Translations under genes and position numbers: made by a program
Shown here: one piece after another, positions 8,706-17,770 of the stretch
Layout: every line of letters starts with the position of its first letter
Position numbering within the stretch: position 1 is the first letter of the stretch
Assembly (NCBI RefSeq): GCF_030503435.1
Contig: NZ_JAUKPO010000005.1
Location: 1 to 64,000, forward strand
Source: Rhodocytophaga aerolata
GTDB lineage: Bacteria > Bacteroidota > Bacteroidia > Cytophagales > 172606-1
DNA: 64,000 nt
Reading direction: 5' to 3'
Notes under the pieces: generated by a model
The model's database searches: none
What the model was told of the DNA's origin: nothing
What the model saw: only the letters and a program-made list of their open reading frames with translations

Positions 8706-9542
8706 ATGAAAACTATTGTATGTCCGACCGATTTTTCTACTTGTGCCACCAATGCATTAGCCTATGCCCATCAGGTGGCGATTCAGGCACAGGCAGAATT
8801 AATTTTGCTGCATACGCTTTTTTCACCCGATGCCATGCCTTATGCAGGCATAACACTTGAGTCAACATACGGGATGGCAGAAGTGGATTCTAACCAGAAT
8901 CAGTTAGAGCAGCTGTGCCAACAACTTCGGGCAAGCAACCATACATCTGGCGTTCGTTACCAGACTATCTTAGGTACAAGGCCTGCACCAGATGAGATTG
9001 CCCATACAGCCGCCACCCATCATGCCGATTTAATTGTAATGGGTACAGAAGGGGCCTACGGGGTAAAAGAACTATTGCTGGGTTCAACGGCTGCTTCTGT
9101 TATTGACACAACAACGGTTCCTGTACTGATTGTACCCGACCAGGCAATCTTTCAGCCCATTAAAACAATTGTGTTTGCCGCAGACCTGACTGAAAAGCAT
9201 CCCTGTGATGTAGCAGCCCTTACAGCTATTGCCCGGTTGTTTGATGCACATATTCTGTTTCTGCATGTGCTGAAAGAAAATAGCTCTGTAAAAAGTAATC
9301 TGGCCCACCTTCACTATGCAGATTTGTATTCGGGCATTGGATATAAACAAGTGTCTTTTCATATCCGGGAAGAGTCAGACATTGAAAGAGGTATTCTACA
9401 GTTCAGTCAGGAAAAACAAGCCGGTCTGATTGTGATGATCAATCATAAACGATCTTTACTTGAATCTATTTTTACTGGTAGCCAGACCAAAAAAATGGCC
9501 TATCATACCCCTATCCCCTTATTGGCTATTCATACGAACTAG
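8706..9542 (+). CDS. Tandem-domain universal stress protein (UspA family)
   Basis: The protein is best started at the ATG at 8706 (MKTIVCPTDFSTCATNALAYA), because this places the family's beta-1 strand at the N-terminus; a start 27 bp upstream is possible but adds unlike residues. It has 278 residues, with two Usp domains in tandem. The first is well kept: HADLIVMGTEGAYGVKELLLGSTAASVI, where the GxxG(9)G(S/T) ATP-binding pattern can be seen. The second is more divergent (QAGLIVMINHKRS...IFTGSQTKKM). It lies 39 bp before Hsp20 and is probably co-transcribed with it. Confidence 0.88.
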   Translation: MKTIVCPTDFSTCATNALAYAHQVAIQAQAELILLHTLFSPDAMPYAGITLESTYGMAEVDSNQNQLEQLCQQLRASNHTSGVRYQTILGTRPAPDEIAHTAATHHADLIVMGTEGAYGVKELLLGSTAASVIDTTTVPVLIVPDQAIFQPIKTIVFAADLTEKHPCDVAALTAIARLFDAHILFLHVLKENSSVKSNLAHLHYADLYSGIGYKQVSFHIREESDIERGILQFSQEKQAGLIVMINHKRSLLESIFTGSQTKKMAYHTPIPLLAIHTN

Positions 9543-9581
9543 CCATTTTATCTATCATGTAACCCTTAAACATTTACAGCC

Positions 9582-10022
9582 ATGTCAGTCATTAAACGTA
9601 ACCAACAGTATCCCAGCATCCGGTCTCTGGTGAATGATTTTCTGAGTGCAGACCGTTTTTTTGAAAAGAATCCTTTTTTCAACGAATCCTGGCAAGTACC
9701 TGCCGTAAACATTAAGGAGTCGGACACTGCTTTTGAACTCGAAGTTGCCGCCCCGGGTCTGGAAAAGAAAGACTTTAAGATAGAGCTAGACAATAATCTG
9801 CTTCGTATCTCGGCAGAAAGGAACGAAGAAAAAAATGAAACAAAAGCAGATTATACCCGCCGTGAGTTCAGCTACAGTTCCTTTGTGCGGTCGTTTGAAC
9901 TGCCAATGTATGTAAATGCCGAAGGTATTGATGCCCAGTACAAAGAAGGCATTTTAAAACTGGTTTTACCCAAGAAGGAAGAATCTACCGCCAAAAAACG
10001 GAAAGAAATTCCTATTGCCTAG
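9582..10022 (+). CDS. Hsp20 small heat shock protein
   Basis: A 146-residue alpha-crystallin-type chaperone. After a short N-terminal arm (SLVNDFLSADRFFEKNPFF) the crystallin domain runs from about VPAVNIKESDTAFELEVAAPGLEKKDF to EGILKLVLPKK, with the hallmark A-x-x-x-x-G-[IVL]-L-x-[IVL] sequence seen as AQYKEGILKLVLP. These proteins form oligomers that hold unfolding proteins for DnaK/ClpB. It follows the universal stress protein closely, and a strong hairpin lies straight after its stop codon, which closes this two-gene unit. Confidence 0.92.
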   Translation: MSVIKRNQQYPSIRSLVNDFLSADRFFEKNPFFNESWQVPAVNIKESDTAFELEVAAPGLEKKDFKIELDNNLLRISAERNEEKNETKADYTRREFSYSSFVRSFELPMYVNAEGIDAQYKEGILKLVLPKKEESTAKKRKEIPIA

Positions 10023-10031
10023 GTGGCTTCC

Positions 10032-10074
10032 CATTACACTCAACAGCCACCCTATGCGGCTGTTGAGTGTAATG
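10032..10074 (+). terminator. Perfect 17-bp hairpin after Hsp20
   Basis: Bases 10032-10048 and 10058-10074 are perfectly complementary (17 bp) around a 9-base loop, starting 9 bases after the Hsp20 stop codon. No T run follows, so it may end transcription weakly or stabilise the 3' end of the message. Confidence 0.7.
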
Positions 10075-10109
10075 AAGACTGAAGTAAAACCAGTGGAGAG
10101 AAATACCTA

Positions 10110-10664
10110 TTGAAACGATCCTTCTTTTATCCCAGGTACTATATGGCAACGCTGCTATTTTTTCTGATTCTTTTGCTGCTGCTGGTAGCCTTGCTTCCCA
10201 TCCGGGTAGAGATCAATACTGAAAAGCAGATGTACGGCCAGGTGGTGATCTGGGGCATATGCCGGATTTCAGGCGAAGCAACCGGAACTAGCTGGTATCT
10301 GCATATACAGCTGCCTTTTTTCCAAAGAAAGATCAACCTGCTGAAGGGAAATGTACTTTCTGCGAAAAAAAGCAGCCAGCCACACGTTCCAAAAAAATCT
10401 GTGTTATCCATGCCTTCACCCTTGCAGCTAGTAAAAGCTTTTCGCTTGCAAACCCTGGTGTGGAGCCTGGATACCGGCGATTACTTGCATAATGCCAGGC
10501 TATATCCCGTATTTGGATTACTCAGCCGGGGGCCGCTGCAGCTATCCATTAACTTCAGCGGACAAAATATACTTATTCTCAAAGCCTACACCAGCCTATA
10601 CAAGCTGGCAGCGGCTTTTCTGAAGGCACATGCATTCCTTACGATTTATAAAAAAGAACATTAA
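10110..10664 (+). CDS. DUF2953-like (YtfI-type) membrane protein
   Basis: A 184-residue protein with one strong N-terminal membrane segment (LLFFLILLLLLVALLPI). The short beta-rich remainder (IRVEINTEKQMYGQVVIWGIC, YLHIQLPFFQRKI) is like that of DUF2953/YtfI proteins. The start is uncertain: TTG at 10110 has a purine-rich ggagag upstream and gives a positively charged KRSFFYPR before the membrane helix, while ATG at 10143 starts right at the helix. It is 12 bp from the GerW/YtfJ-like gene. The same two families are neighbours as ytfI-ytfJ in Bacillus, which supports the assignment; similarity by eye is modest. Confidence 0.6.
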   Translation: MKRSFFYPRYYMATLLFFLILLLLLVALLPIRVEINTEKQMYGQVVIWGICRISGEATGTSWYLHIQLPFFQRKINLLKGNVLSAKKSSQPHVPKKSVLSMPSPLQLVKAFRLQTLVWSLDTGDYLHNARLYPVFGLLSRGPLQLSINFSGQNILILKAYTSLYKLAAAFLKAHAFLTIYKKEH

Positions 10665-10676
10665 ACCATAATCACA

Positions 10677-11051
10677 ATGAACTATAACTTTGACGAGTTA
10701 CTGGAGAAAGTAACCCAATTCGTGAAAAACGAAACAAAAACCGAAACAGTGGTAGGCACTCAATTTACTTTAGGCGAATATACCTGTGTGCCGGTTATGC
10801 GTATAGGCGTTGGCCTGGGTGCCGGAGGCGGTACAGGCGAACAACCTAAAGCCGGAAAAGGGGAAGGCGGCGGAGCGGGGGTAGGCATGGGGATAGAGCC
10901 GATGGGTTTTCTGGTGAGCCGGGGCGACCAGATAAATTTTGTTTCCACCCAACATAGCAAAGGACTTGGAGCAGCTTTCGAAAAACTACCTGAGCTGGTT
11001 CAGGCATATATCCAGAAGCAGCATACAGCCAAAGCACAAGCTGTTGTATAA
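10677..11051 (+). CDS. GerW/YtfJ-family protein
   Basis: A 124-residue protein of the spore YtfJ/GerW family. Seen are the helical start (FDELLEKVTQFVKNETKTETVVG), the conserved TLGEYTCVPVMRIGVGLGAGGG, a long glycine-rich stretch, and GIEPMGFLVSRGDQINFV. In Bacillus GerW supports germination, but the family is widespread in bacteria that do not sporulate and its role there is unknown. Nothing else in this window suggests sporulation. It is translationally close to the upstream YtfI-like membrane protein, so the two probably act together near the membrane. Confidence 0.82.
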   Translation: MNYNFDELLEKVTQFVKNETKTETVVGTQFTLGEYTCVPVMRIGVGLGAGGGTGEQPKAGKGEGGGAGVGMGIEPMGFLVSRGDQINFVSTQHSKGLGAAFEKLPELVQAYIQKQHTAKAQAVV

Positions 11052-11157
11052 AACGGGTACCCCCGGAAACCCTGCCTCACCAGCGTTTCCGGGGTATGCC
11101 TCACTTCCGGTACCTGGCTTTTAAGATCAGTCCGGCAAACTTCTAGCAGTCCAACCC

Positions 11158-11625
11158 ATGAAACGTCCGCCAGAACTTTATTTTTTATTCCTGCTGCATC
11201 TGCTGTTGAGCCTGAATGCCTTAGTTGGCGGCGGTTTGCTCATAGCAGAGCCTTCCGGTTCTTTGTTAGGGATGAGCCCTGACTGGCTCAGGCATACACC
11301 ATTTACTACCTATCTGTTGCCTGGCCTTATTCTTTTTGTTATGGTGGGCTTGTTTCCCCTGCTTACGCTCTTTGGGTTATTGCTGAGAGCTAACTGGCCG
11401 TGGGTACAGGTAGCCAACATTTACTCGGACAAACACTGGGCATGGGCCTATTCACTTTTTAGTGGCATCATTCTCCTCACCTGGATTACCGTACAGCAAC
11501 TGATTACCCAGTATTTCTGGCTACAACCTATACTCCTGATAATGGGCTTGCTTATTCTGGTTTTCACCCTGCTACCCAGAGTGCAACAATACTATTCCTT
11601 AAAAAACGAAGGCCATGTTTTCTGA
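11158..11625 (+). CDS. Small integral membrane protein, four helices
   Basis: A 155-residue protein with about four membrane helices: ELYFLFLLHLLLSLNALVG, TYLLPGLILFVMVGLFPLL, WAYSLFSGIILLTWITV and LLIMGLLILVFTLL. I do not recognise a named family. Its stop codon overlaps the start of the next gene by 11 bp, so the two are translationally coupled, and a third membrane gene follows 4 bp after that. The three probably form one operon of membrane proteins. Confidence 0.65.
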   Translation: MKRPPELYFLFLLHLLLSLNALVGGGLLIAEPSGSLLGMSPDWLRHTPFTTYLLPGLILFVMVGLFPLLTLFGLLLRANWPWVQVANIYSDKHWAWAYSLFSGIILLTWITVQQLITQYFWLQPILLIMGLLILVFTLLPRVQQYYSLKNEGHVF

Positions 11626-12415
11626 TCCGCTTAAACCTGCTTACTGGCTTACCATTTTCATTGCCGGAATAGCCACCGTGGCTTGTGCCGGGGGTATTTT
11701 CAGTAAAGATCTGTATCGGGATAGTGAGTTTATTAAAACAGCCTGGTTTGGAAATGATATTGTTACGCTGAGTATAGCTATACCTTTATTACTGGTAGCC
11801 CTGGCATTTGCCAGAAAAGGCTCCCAGCGGGCGCAACTGGTCTGGATGGGTTTGCTGGGATACATGGTGTATAACTATGCTTTTTATCTTTTCGGAGCTG
11901 CATTCAATGCCTTTTTCCTGTTGTATATTCTTTTATTTTCTATGTCGGTATATGCCCTGGCCATAGGCTTATTCAACCTGGATGTAGCTGGCATCAGCCA
12001 GCGTTTCAGTTCGAAAACACCGGTAAAAGCCCTGGGAATATACCTGCTGTTGGTTTCTTTGCCTTTAGGCATTTTTGAATTAAGTCAGTGCATGCGTTCC
12101 ATTATTTCCGGAGAAACGCCACAGATACCCAGTTTAATCTTTGCCCTGGATTTATCGGTCGTAGTGCCAACCACCGCCTTGGCTGCTATTCTGCTCTGGC
12201 GGCATCAGGCCTGGGGCTATATTCTGGGAGCCATGATGCTTATTAAAGCGTTTACCTACGGTATGGTGCTTAGCTTTTCCACGGCCTTGCTGGCAGGTTT
12301 TCGTCTGTCTGGTACCTGGGACCCTTTAATGCCTTTTTATGTATTTGTTGCCCTGGGCGGCCTGGCAGGCAGCTATGTCTTGCTAAGTCATTTAAAACCG
12401 GTTTCCCACACATAA
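11615..12415 (+). CDS. Integral membrane protein, about seven or eight helices
   Basis: A 266-residue, strongly hydrophobic protein with helices such as WLTIFIAGIATVACAGGIF, IVTLSIAIPLLLVALAFA, GLLGYMVYNYAFYLFGAAF, FFLLYILLFSMSVYALAIG and a C-terminal VFVALGGLAGSYVLL. No catalytic motif is evident and the family is not recognised. It overlaps the upstream membrane gene by 11 bp and ends 4 bp before the DUF6544-type gene, which points to a common function or complex for the three products. Confidence 0.65.
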   Translation: MFSDPLKPAYWLTIFIAGIATVACAGGIFSKDLYRDSEFIKTAWFGNDIVTLSIAIPLLLVALAFARKGSQRAQLVWMGLLGYMVYNYAFYLFGAAFNAFFLLYILLFSMSVYALAIGLFNLDVAGISQRFSSKTPVKALGIYLLLVSLPLGIFELSQCMRSIISGETPQIPSLIFALDLSVVVPTTALAAILLWRHQAWGYILGAMMLIKAFTYGMVLSFSTALLAGFRLSGTWDPLMPFYVFVALGGLAGSYVLLSHLKPVSHT

Positions 12416-12419
12416 AATT

Positions 12420-13568
12420 ATGATACGTGTTATTTTTGCATTTCTCCTTTCTGTTCATGGACTCATCCATGTATTGGGCTTCGTGAAAGAATTTGGCCTG
12501 GCCAGAGTAGATGGCCTTAGCGGACAAACAACCCTTGCCTTGTCGGATAACTGGCATAAACCTGTTGGTTTGCTGTGGCTAGCGGCTTGTGTATTGTTTA
12601 TTGGAGCAGCTGTGGGGTATTTAGCTAAAAAGGAATGGTGGATGATGGTTGCTTTTGCAGCCGTTATACTTTCGCAGGCGCTGCTGATCCTGTACTGGCA
12701 GGATGCAAAATTCGGTACCCTTGCCAACGTGCTTATTCTGGCCGGAATACTTTTGTCGTATGCCCACTGGAATTTTCAGGCAAAGGTGAAGCAGGAGCTT
12801 GAGCTGTTTTTACCCAAACAAAGCCAGGAAACCACACTCGTCACAGCTGATATGTTAAGCGAACTTCCGCCGGTTGTACAAAAGTGGCTGATCCGCTCGA
12901 AGGTAGTTGGCAAAGAACTGACTCAACAGGTATACCTCAAACAGCTTGGGCAGATGCGTACCAAACCTGACGGGGCCTGGATGCCGGTACGTGCCGAGGA
13001 ATTTTTCACAGTTCACAACCCGGGTTTTTTCTGGGTAGCCGATGTAACAGCCGCGCCTTACCTGCATCTCTATGGACGCGATAAATATGAAAATGGCCGG
13101 GGACATATGCTTATTAAACTACTCTCTTTTTTTCCGGTGGCCAACGCTACAGGCAACCAGATAGACCAGGGCACCTTGCTCCGCTACCTGGGTGAGATCG
13201 TCTGGTTTCCCTCTGCAGCCCTGAGTAAATATATTACCTGGCAGCAACTGGATGCCACCAGCGCCAAAGCTACCATGCAGTACGGCGGAGTCTCGGCCAG
13301 TGGTATTTTTACTTTCACCCCCGAAGGCGATATCTTACGGGTTGAAGCCGACCGCTACTACGACCGCAAAGAAGGGGCAACGCTTGAAAAATGGGTAGTA
13401 ACCACAGAGGATGGTACGTATAAGGACTTTGAAGGAATACGTATCCCGGCAAAATCACAGGTAACCTGGAAGCTGAAAGAAGGAGATTTTACCTGGTTCA
13501 AGCTGGAAATTGAAGAAGTAGATTACAACCCAGATACCCGCCCCGAAGAGCTTGTGCTCACACACTAA
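12420..13568 (+). CDS. DUF6544-like membrane-anchored protein
   Basis: A 382-residue protein. The first 125 residues contain about four membrane helices (start MIRVIFAFLLSVHGLIHVLGFVKEFG). The remaining 255 residues are a soluble beta-rich domain with PVVQKWLIRSKVVG, GQMRTKPDGAWMPVRAEEFFT and a late YKDFEGIRIPAKSQVTWKL, the pattern I associate with DUF6544. The C-terminal fold resembles lipoprotein-binding LolA-like sandwiches, but the function is unknown. It is the last gene of the three-gene membrane operon. A weak hairpin (13648-13674) follows. Confidence 0.7.
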   Translation: MIRVIFAFLLSVHGLIHVLGFVKEFGLARVDGLSGQTTLALSDNWHKPVGLLWLAACVLFIGAAVGYLAKKEWWMMVAFAAVILSQALLILYWQDAKFGTLANVLILAGILLSYAHWNFQAKVKQELELFLPKQSQETTLVTADMLSELPPVVQKWLIRSKVVGKELTQQVYLKQLGQMRTKPDGAWMPVRAEEFFTVHNPGFFWVADVTAAPYLHLYGRDKYENGRGHMLIKLLSFFPVANATGNQIDQGTLLRYLGEIVWFPSAALSKYITWQQLDATSAKATMQYGGVSASGIFTFTPEGDILRVEADRYYDRKEGATLEKWVVTTEDGTYKDFEGIRIPAKSQVTWKLKEGDFTWFKLEIEEVDYNPDTRPEELVLTH

Positions 13569-13719
13569 AATCCTGATATAGATCATTCCAGGCTTTGATG
13601 ATTGTCAGTGACTGTCGCAGGAAATAGAGCTAATTTGAATCATCGTTCATTCTTCCAGTAGTTGCTGAAGAATGCGTGACTACCATTTATCTATCACAAC
13701 TTGCTAAACTTACCGCGCC

Positions 13720-14568
13720 ATGAAAACGATTCTTGTTCCCACCGATTTTTCCAAACACGCAGCGAATGCCCTGGCGTATGCCGCTTCGTTAGCCGAGGGT
13801 TTGGAGGCAAAAATTTGGCTGCTCCACACCTACCATGTGCCTGCTGCCTACACGGAAATACCTGCTGCCGTGCAGATTGAACACGACATTGAAGTGGATG
13901 CAGAGAAGGAGCTTAAACAGCTGATTGCAAACCTGAAACGTACCAGAGGCAGTTTGTTCAACATAGAGTATATAAACAAAGAAGGCTTTTTAATTGATAC
14001 GCTTCCGGAGCTGGTGAAAGAGAAAGCCGTAGACCTGATTGTGATGGGTACCCAGGGAGCCAGCGGCCTGGAGCAGGTGTTGTTAGGAAGCTATACTGCC
14101 GATGTAGTAGAGAAAGTAGACTGCCCAGTGCTGGTGATTCCTGCTTATGCTCCCTTCCACAAACCGGAAAAGATTATGTATGCCACCGACTTCCAGTTCA
14201 ACGATTTTACTTGTATTAATCAGGTAGCCGATCTGGCAAAAGCTTTCGATGCAGAAATAGAAATTACGCATATCTCTATCCATGAGAAAAACAAAGAACA
14301 GGAAGAAGACCTCATGGACTGGTTTATGGAAATAGCCGAATCCAATATCGCCTATTCCAAACTTTCTTACCGGACCTTTACCGGAGAAAATGTACTGGAA
14401 AAACTGAATGCTACCGTTACTGAATCAGGTATCGAGTTGTTGTGTATGTCTACCGTACGGAGAACGTTCTTCGAAAAGATTTTTAACAGCAGCCTGACCA
14501 AGAAAATGGTCTACCAAACTCAAATTCCCTTGCTTGTTTTTCATATTCAGGAGCCTAACCGCTTATGA
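13720..14568 (+). CDS. Tandem-domain universal stress protein (UspA family)
   Basis: A 282-residue protein with two Usp domains. The first begins MKTILVPTDFSKHAANALAYAASLA and ends with VDLIVMGTQGASGLEQVLLGSYTADVVEKVDCPVLVIP, keeping the GxxG..G(S/T) nucleotide-binding loop. The second (PEKIMYATDFQFNDFTCINQV...) ends with ELLCMSTVRR and SLTKKMVYQTQIPLLVFHI. It is the second such protein within 5 kb; the two share the same architecture but differ throughout. It ends just before a two-way terminator and faces the PEP synthase gene. Confidence 0.88.
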   Translation: MKTILVPTDFSKHAANALAYAASLAEGLEAKIWLLHTYHVPAAYTEIPAAVQIEHDIEVDAEKELKQLIANLKRTRGSLFNIEYINKEGFLIDTLPELVKEKAVDLIVMGTQGASGLEQVLLGSYTADVVEKVDCPVLVIPAYAPFHKPEKIMYATDFQFNDFTCINQVADLAKAFDAEIEITHISIHEKNKEQEEDLMDWFMEIAESNIAYSKLSYRTFTGENVLEKLNATVTESGIELLCMSTVRRTFFEKIFNSSLTKKMVYQTQIPLLVFHIQEPNRL

Positions 14569-14590
14569 ATGTACTCTCCCATCTACCTGC

Positions 14591-14621
14591 AAAAAAGGCT
14601 TACATGTTGTAAGCCTTTTTT
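14591..14621. terminator. Bidirectional rho-independent terminator
   Basis: The stem aaaaaaggcttaca/tgtaagcctttttt lies between the converging Usp and PEP synthase genes. With an A run on one side and a T run on the other it can terminate from either direction. Confidence 0.9.
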
Positions 14622-14641
14622 GTATGCCTTATCTTTTCCAT

Positions 14642-17092
14642 TTATATACCAGAGTTCAGTGCTGCATCTTCTTCGTACATTTGCCAGCTATCGTCTGCTA
14701 CCATTTTCTGGCTGAGTTTTTCTTCTGCCGCCACCATGTTTTCAATGCCTCTGAATAAAGCATCCGGGTTATAGGAAATACTGTCTATCCCTTGCTCTAT
14801 CAGGAAGGAAGCAAAAGCCGGAAAATCACTGGGCGCCTGGCCGCAAAGCCCGATTTTTGTCCCAGTCTCTTTAGCTGCCCGGATCACCCGGCGGATCATT
14901 TCTTTGCTTGCCTGGTCATTCTCATTAAAGAGCTCGCTGACAATAGAAGAATCGCGGTCGATGCCCAGGGTAAGCTGGGTAAGGTCGTTGGAACCAATAG
15001 AAAAGCCATCAAATACGTCGGCGAACTGTTTTGCCAGGATGACGTTGCTGGGTATTTCAGCCATTACATATACTTCTAATCCATTTTCTCCCCGTTTCAA
15101 GCCATACTCTTCCATAATCCGGAGCACTTTCCGGCCTTCTTCTACCGTGCGGCAGAAAGGAATCATCAGTCTTACGTTGGTAAATCCCATGTCGTCGCGT
15201 ACCAGTTTCATAGCTTTGCATTCCAGGCCAAATCCTTCTTTGTAGCGTGGATTGTAATACCTGGAGGCACCCCGGAAGCCTAGCATCGGATTTTCTTCCA
15301 GGGGCTCAAACTCCCTGCCTCCAATCAGGTTGGCATACTCGTTGGTTTTAAAATCACTCATGCGAACAATTACTTCTTTGGGATAAAAAGCGGCAGCAAT
15401 GGTGCCAACTGCCTGCGCCAGATTTTCTACAAAGTAATCTTCTTTATTGGCATGATGGTGGGTGATTTTTTCAATTTCTTCCCGGACAGCGGCATCTTTC
15501 AATTCAGCAAATTTCACCAGTGCCATAGGATGGATACGGATGCTATTGTTAATAATAAATTCCAGGCGCATGAGCCCAACGCCATTGTTAGGATAAAAGC
15601 TTAAACCAAAGGCCTTATCCGGATCTCCCAGAATAAACATGGCTTTGGTCTGTGGCATTTTCAGGTGAGAAAAATCTATTTCCTTTTCTTCCCATACCAG
15701 TTTTCCGGCATATACAAAGCCATTCTGCCCGTCGGCACAGGAAACGGTAATAACATCGCCATCTTTTATTACACTAGTGGCATTACCTGTGCCAACCACG
15801 GCAACGGCTCCCATTTCCCTGGCCACGATAGCTGCATGGCTGGTCCGGCCGCCTTTGTTGGTCACGATGGCAGAAACTTTCTTTAAAATGGGGTCCCAGT
15901 CCGGATTGGTGATGTCAGTTACCAGAATTTCGCCTTTTTGTAACAGATGGGCATCTTTTGGAGAGGAGAGCAACCTGGCTACTCCACTGGTAATTTTGTT
16001 GCCAATGCCTTTGCCGGAAGCAAGTATTTGCCCGTTTTGCTTCAGGGTAAATTCAGTGGTTTTCAGGTTTTTGGCTTGCTGGCTGTATACCGTTTCGGGG
16101 CGGGCTTGCACAATGCTTATTTCTCCGGTAAGCCCATCTTTTGCCCATTCAATATCCATTGGCCGGCCGTAGTGCTGTTCAATTAACAGCGTCCAGGTGG
16201 CCAGGCGGCTTATTTCTTCATCCGATAACACAAATTGTTCCCGCAGGTTTTCTGGCGTGTCAATGTTCACTACTGGTACAGCCACATCGGCATTTGAGTA
16301 AACCATGGTCTGGGCTTTGGTTCCCATCTTTTTGTTGATGATGGCATTTTTGCCCTGTTTTAAGGTAGGTTTAAATACATAAAACTCATCAGGATTTACG
16401 GCTCCCTGCACCACATTTTCGCCAAGTCCCCAGCTGCCCGTAATTAGCACTACGTCTTTAAAACCAGTTTCCGGGTCAAGGGTAAAACATACGCCTGCAC
16501 TGCCAATATCAGACCGCACCATTTTTTGTACACCTACAGACAAATATACTTTCATGTGCTCGAAGCCGTGGTCGTAGCGGTATTTAATGGCCCGGTTTGT
16601 AAACAAAGAGGCATAACAACGTAGGCAAGCTTGCAGCAATTCTTCTTCACCGGAAATATTTAAATACGACTCGTGCTGTCCGGCAAAACTGGCACTGGGC
16701 AAATCTTCCGCTGTGGCACTGCTGCGGACTGCCACCTGTATGGGTGCATTATACTGGCTGCATAACGCCTGATAGGCTTCCCGGATAGCCTTGGCTAAAG
16801 ATGGCGGCAAGGTCGCCTGCAAAATAAGCCTGCGGATTTGTTCACCAACCTCCGGCAAATTCGTAAAGGCCGTGGTATCGAGTGTAGACAGTATGGCAGC
16901 AATACGGTCTGTTAGGGCATTTTCTTTCAGAAAAGCCTGATATGCTTCGGCTGTTGTGGCAAAACCATTGGGAATATCAATATGCTGCGCTGAAAAGGTG
17001 CGGTACATTTCGCCTAGCGAAGCATTTTTACCACCTACCTGGGCTACATGGTGGATGGTAAGTTCTGAGAAAGGCAGGATGAGGGGTTTCAT
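14642..17092 (-). CDS. ppsA: Phosphoenolpyruvate synthase
   Basis: An 816-residue enzyme that converts pyruvate, ATP and water to PEP, AMP and phosphate. The N-terminal ATP-grasp domain begins VAQVGGKNASLGEMYR. The swivelling phosphohistidine domain has GGRTSHAAIVAREMG, where His419 carries the phosphate. The C-terminal PEP/pyruvate barrel contains GFSIGSNDLTQLTLGIDRDS and the GLCGQAPSD motif with catalytic Cys750. Length and order are normal for PpsA. It allows gluconeogenesis from pyruvate. A DUF2267 gene lies 33 bp upstream on the same strand and is probably in the same unit. Confidence 0.95.
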   Translation of the reverse strand: MKPLILPFSELTIHHVAQVGGKNASLGEMYRTFSAQHIDIPNGFATTAEAYQAFLKENALTDRIAAILSTLDTTAFTNLPEVGEQIRRLILQATLPPSLAKAIREAYQALCSQYNAPIQVAVRSSATAEDLPSASFAGQHESYLNISGEEELLQACLRCYASLFTNRAIKYRYDHGFEHMKVYLSVGVQKMVRSDIGSAGVCFTLDPETGFKDVVLITGSWGLGENVVQGAVNPDEFYVFKPTLKQGKNAIINKKMGTKAQTMVYSNADVAVPVVNIDTPENLREQFVLSDEEISRLATWTLLIEQHYGRPMDIEWAKDGLTGEISIVQARPETVYSQQAKNLKTTEFTLKQNGQILASGKGIGNKITSGVARLLSSPKDAHLLQKGEILVTDITNPDWDPILKKVSAIVTNKGGRTSHAAIVAREMGAVAVVGTGNATSVIKDGDVITVSCADGQNGFVYAGKLVWEEKEIDFSHLKMPQTKAMFILGDPDKAFGLSFYPNNGVGLMRLEFIINNSIRIHPMALVKFAELKDAAVREEIEKITHHHANKEDYFVENLAQAVGTIAAAFYPKEVIVRMSDFKTNEYANLIGGREFEPLEENPMLGFRGASRYYNPRYKEGFGLECKAMKLVRDDMGFTNVRLMIPFCRTVEEGRKVLRIMEEYGLKRGENGLEVYVMAEIPSNVILAKQFADVFDGFSIGSNDLTQLTLGIDRDSSIVSELFNENDQASKEMIRRVIRAAKETGTKIGLCGQAPSDFPAFASFLIEQGIDSISYNPDALFRGIENMVAAEEKLSQKMVADDSWQMYEEDAALNSGI

Positions 17093-17125
17093 AGATATAT
17101 AGTTACTTGGGTTGAAAACAAGCGC

Positions 17126-17599
17126 TTAATTGCGGCTTGTGTAAATGGTTGTAAAAGGATTTACCTGACTGGCAGGTTTAGAAAAAGCAGCTAAGAATGG
17201 GATACTGGCCTTCCATACGTACCTTTTTTTAACAGGTAGCTGTTGCTCTACATAACCGAATACCTCCCGGATATAGCGTTCTGTTACAGCCTCTGTCGGG
17301 AAATCATAAAAAGCAATTTTCCCGGCAGATTCCCTTACTCTCCGGATGAATTGTAGCATCGACAGGGCATCAGTATGGGAAGCCAGTGTTTGCCAGCTCT
17401 GGACATAGATGGCTTTTAAGGGATCGGGCAGTAACCGTAATATGCGTATGGCATCATCCGACGGCAGACAATCGCGCAAGGTATGCAGAATGGCACGAAA
17501 AATACGTTCAGATTTTTCAGGATCTTCCGGGCATTGTAACGCAGTTGCCATGGCTTGTACGTCTGATAGCCGGTGTAAAGCAAAGGAAGGCTGGTTCAT
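17126..17599 (-). CDS. DUF2267 domain protein
   Basis: A 157-residue soluble protein. The first half has EKSERIFRAILHTLRDCLPSDDAIRILRLLPDPLKAIYVQSW, the clear DUF2267 pattern (helical, with LRxxLP and LPxxLKxxYxxxW). A C-terminal part, ending with LPVKKRYVWKASIPFLAAF, is not assigned. The function of DUF2267 is unknown, but it recurs next to universal stress proteins and other hypoxia or stress genes in many bacteria. Here it is directly upstream of ppsA and divergent from the APH/AAA kinase. Confidence 0.8.
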   Translation of the reverse strand: MNQPSFALHRLSDVQAMATALQCPEDPEKSERIFRAILHTLRDCLPSDDAIRILRLLPDPLKAIYVQSWQTLASHTDALSMLQFIRRVRESAGKIAFYDFPTEAVTERYIREVFGYVEQQLPVKKRYVWKASIPFLAAFSKPASQVNPFTTIYTSRN

Positions 17600-17770
17600 T
17601 ATTTGTTGGGTTTAGTGTTCGTGAGCGGCTCCTGACAAAGGCCAGTAACCCACTTCCAAGTACTTCATAAATAGGCATATAACCCATGCGTTGGATCATG
17701 CAGGAATATGATGTTTGTCATGCTAAATTGGCGGGAGATGCTTATTTTGTAAATACCTTTACTGCTTGCT

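Noticed and set aside
10677-11051. GerW homolog as a sign of sporulation
   Set aside because: The family is widespread in non-spore formers and no other sporulation gene is present.
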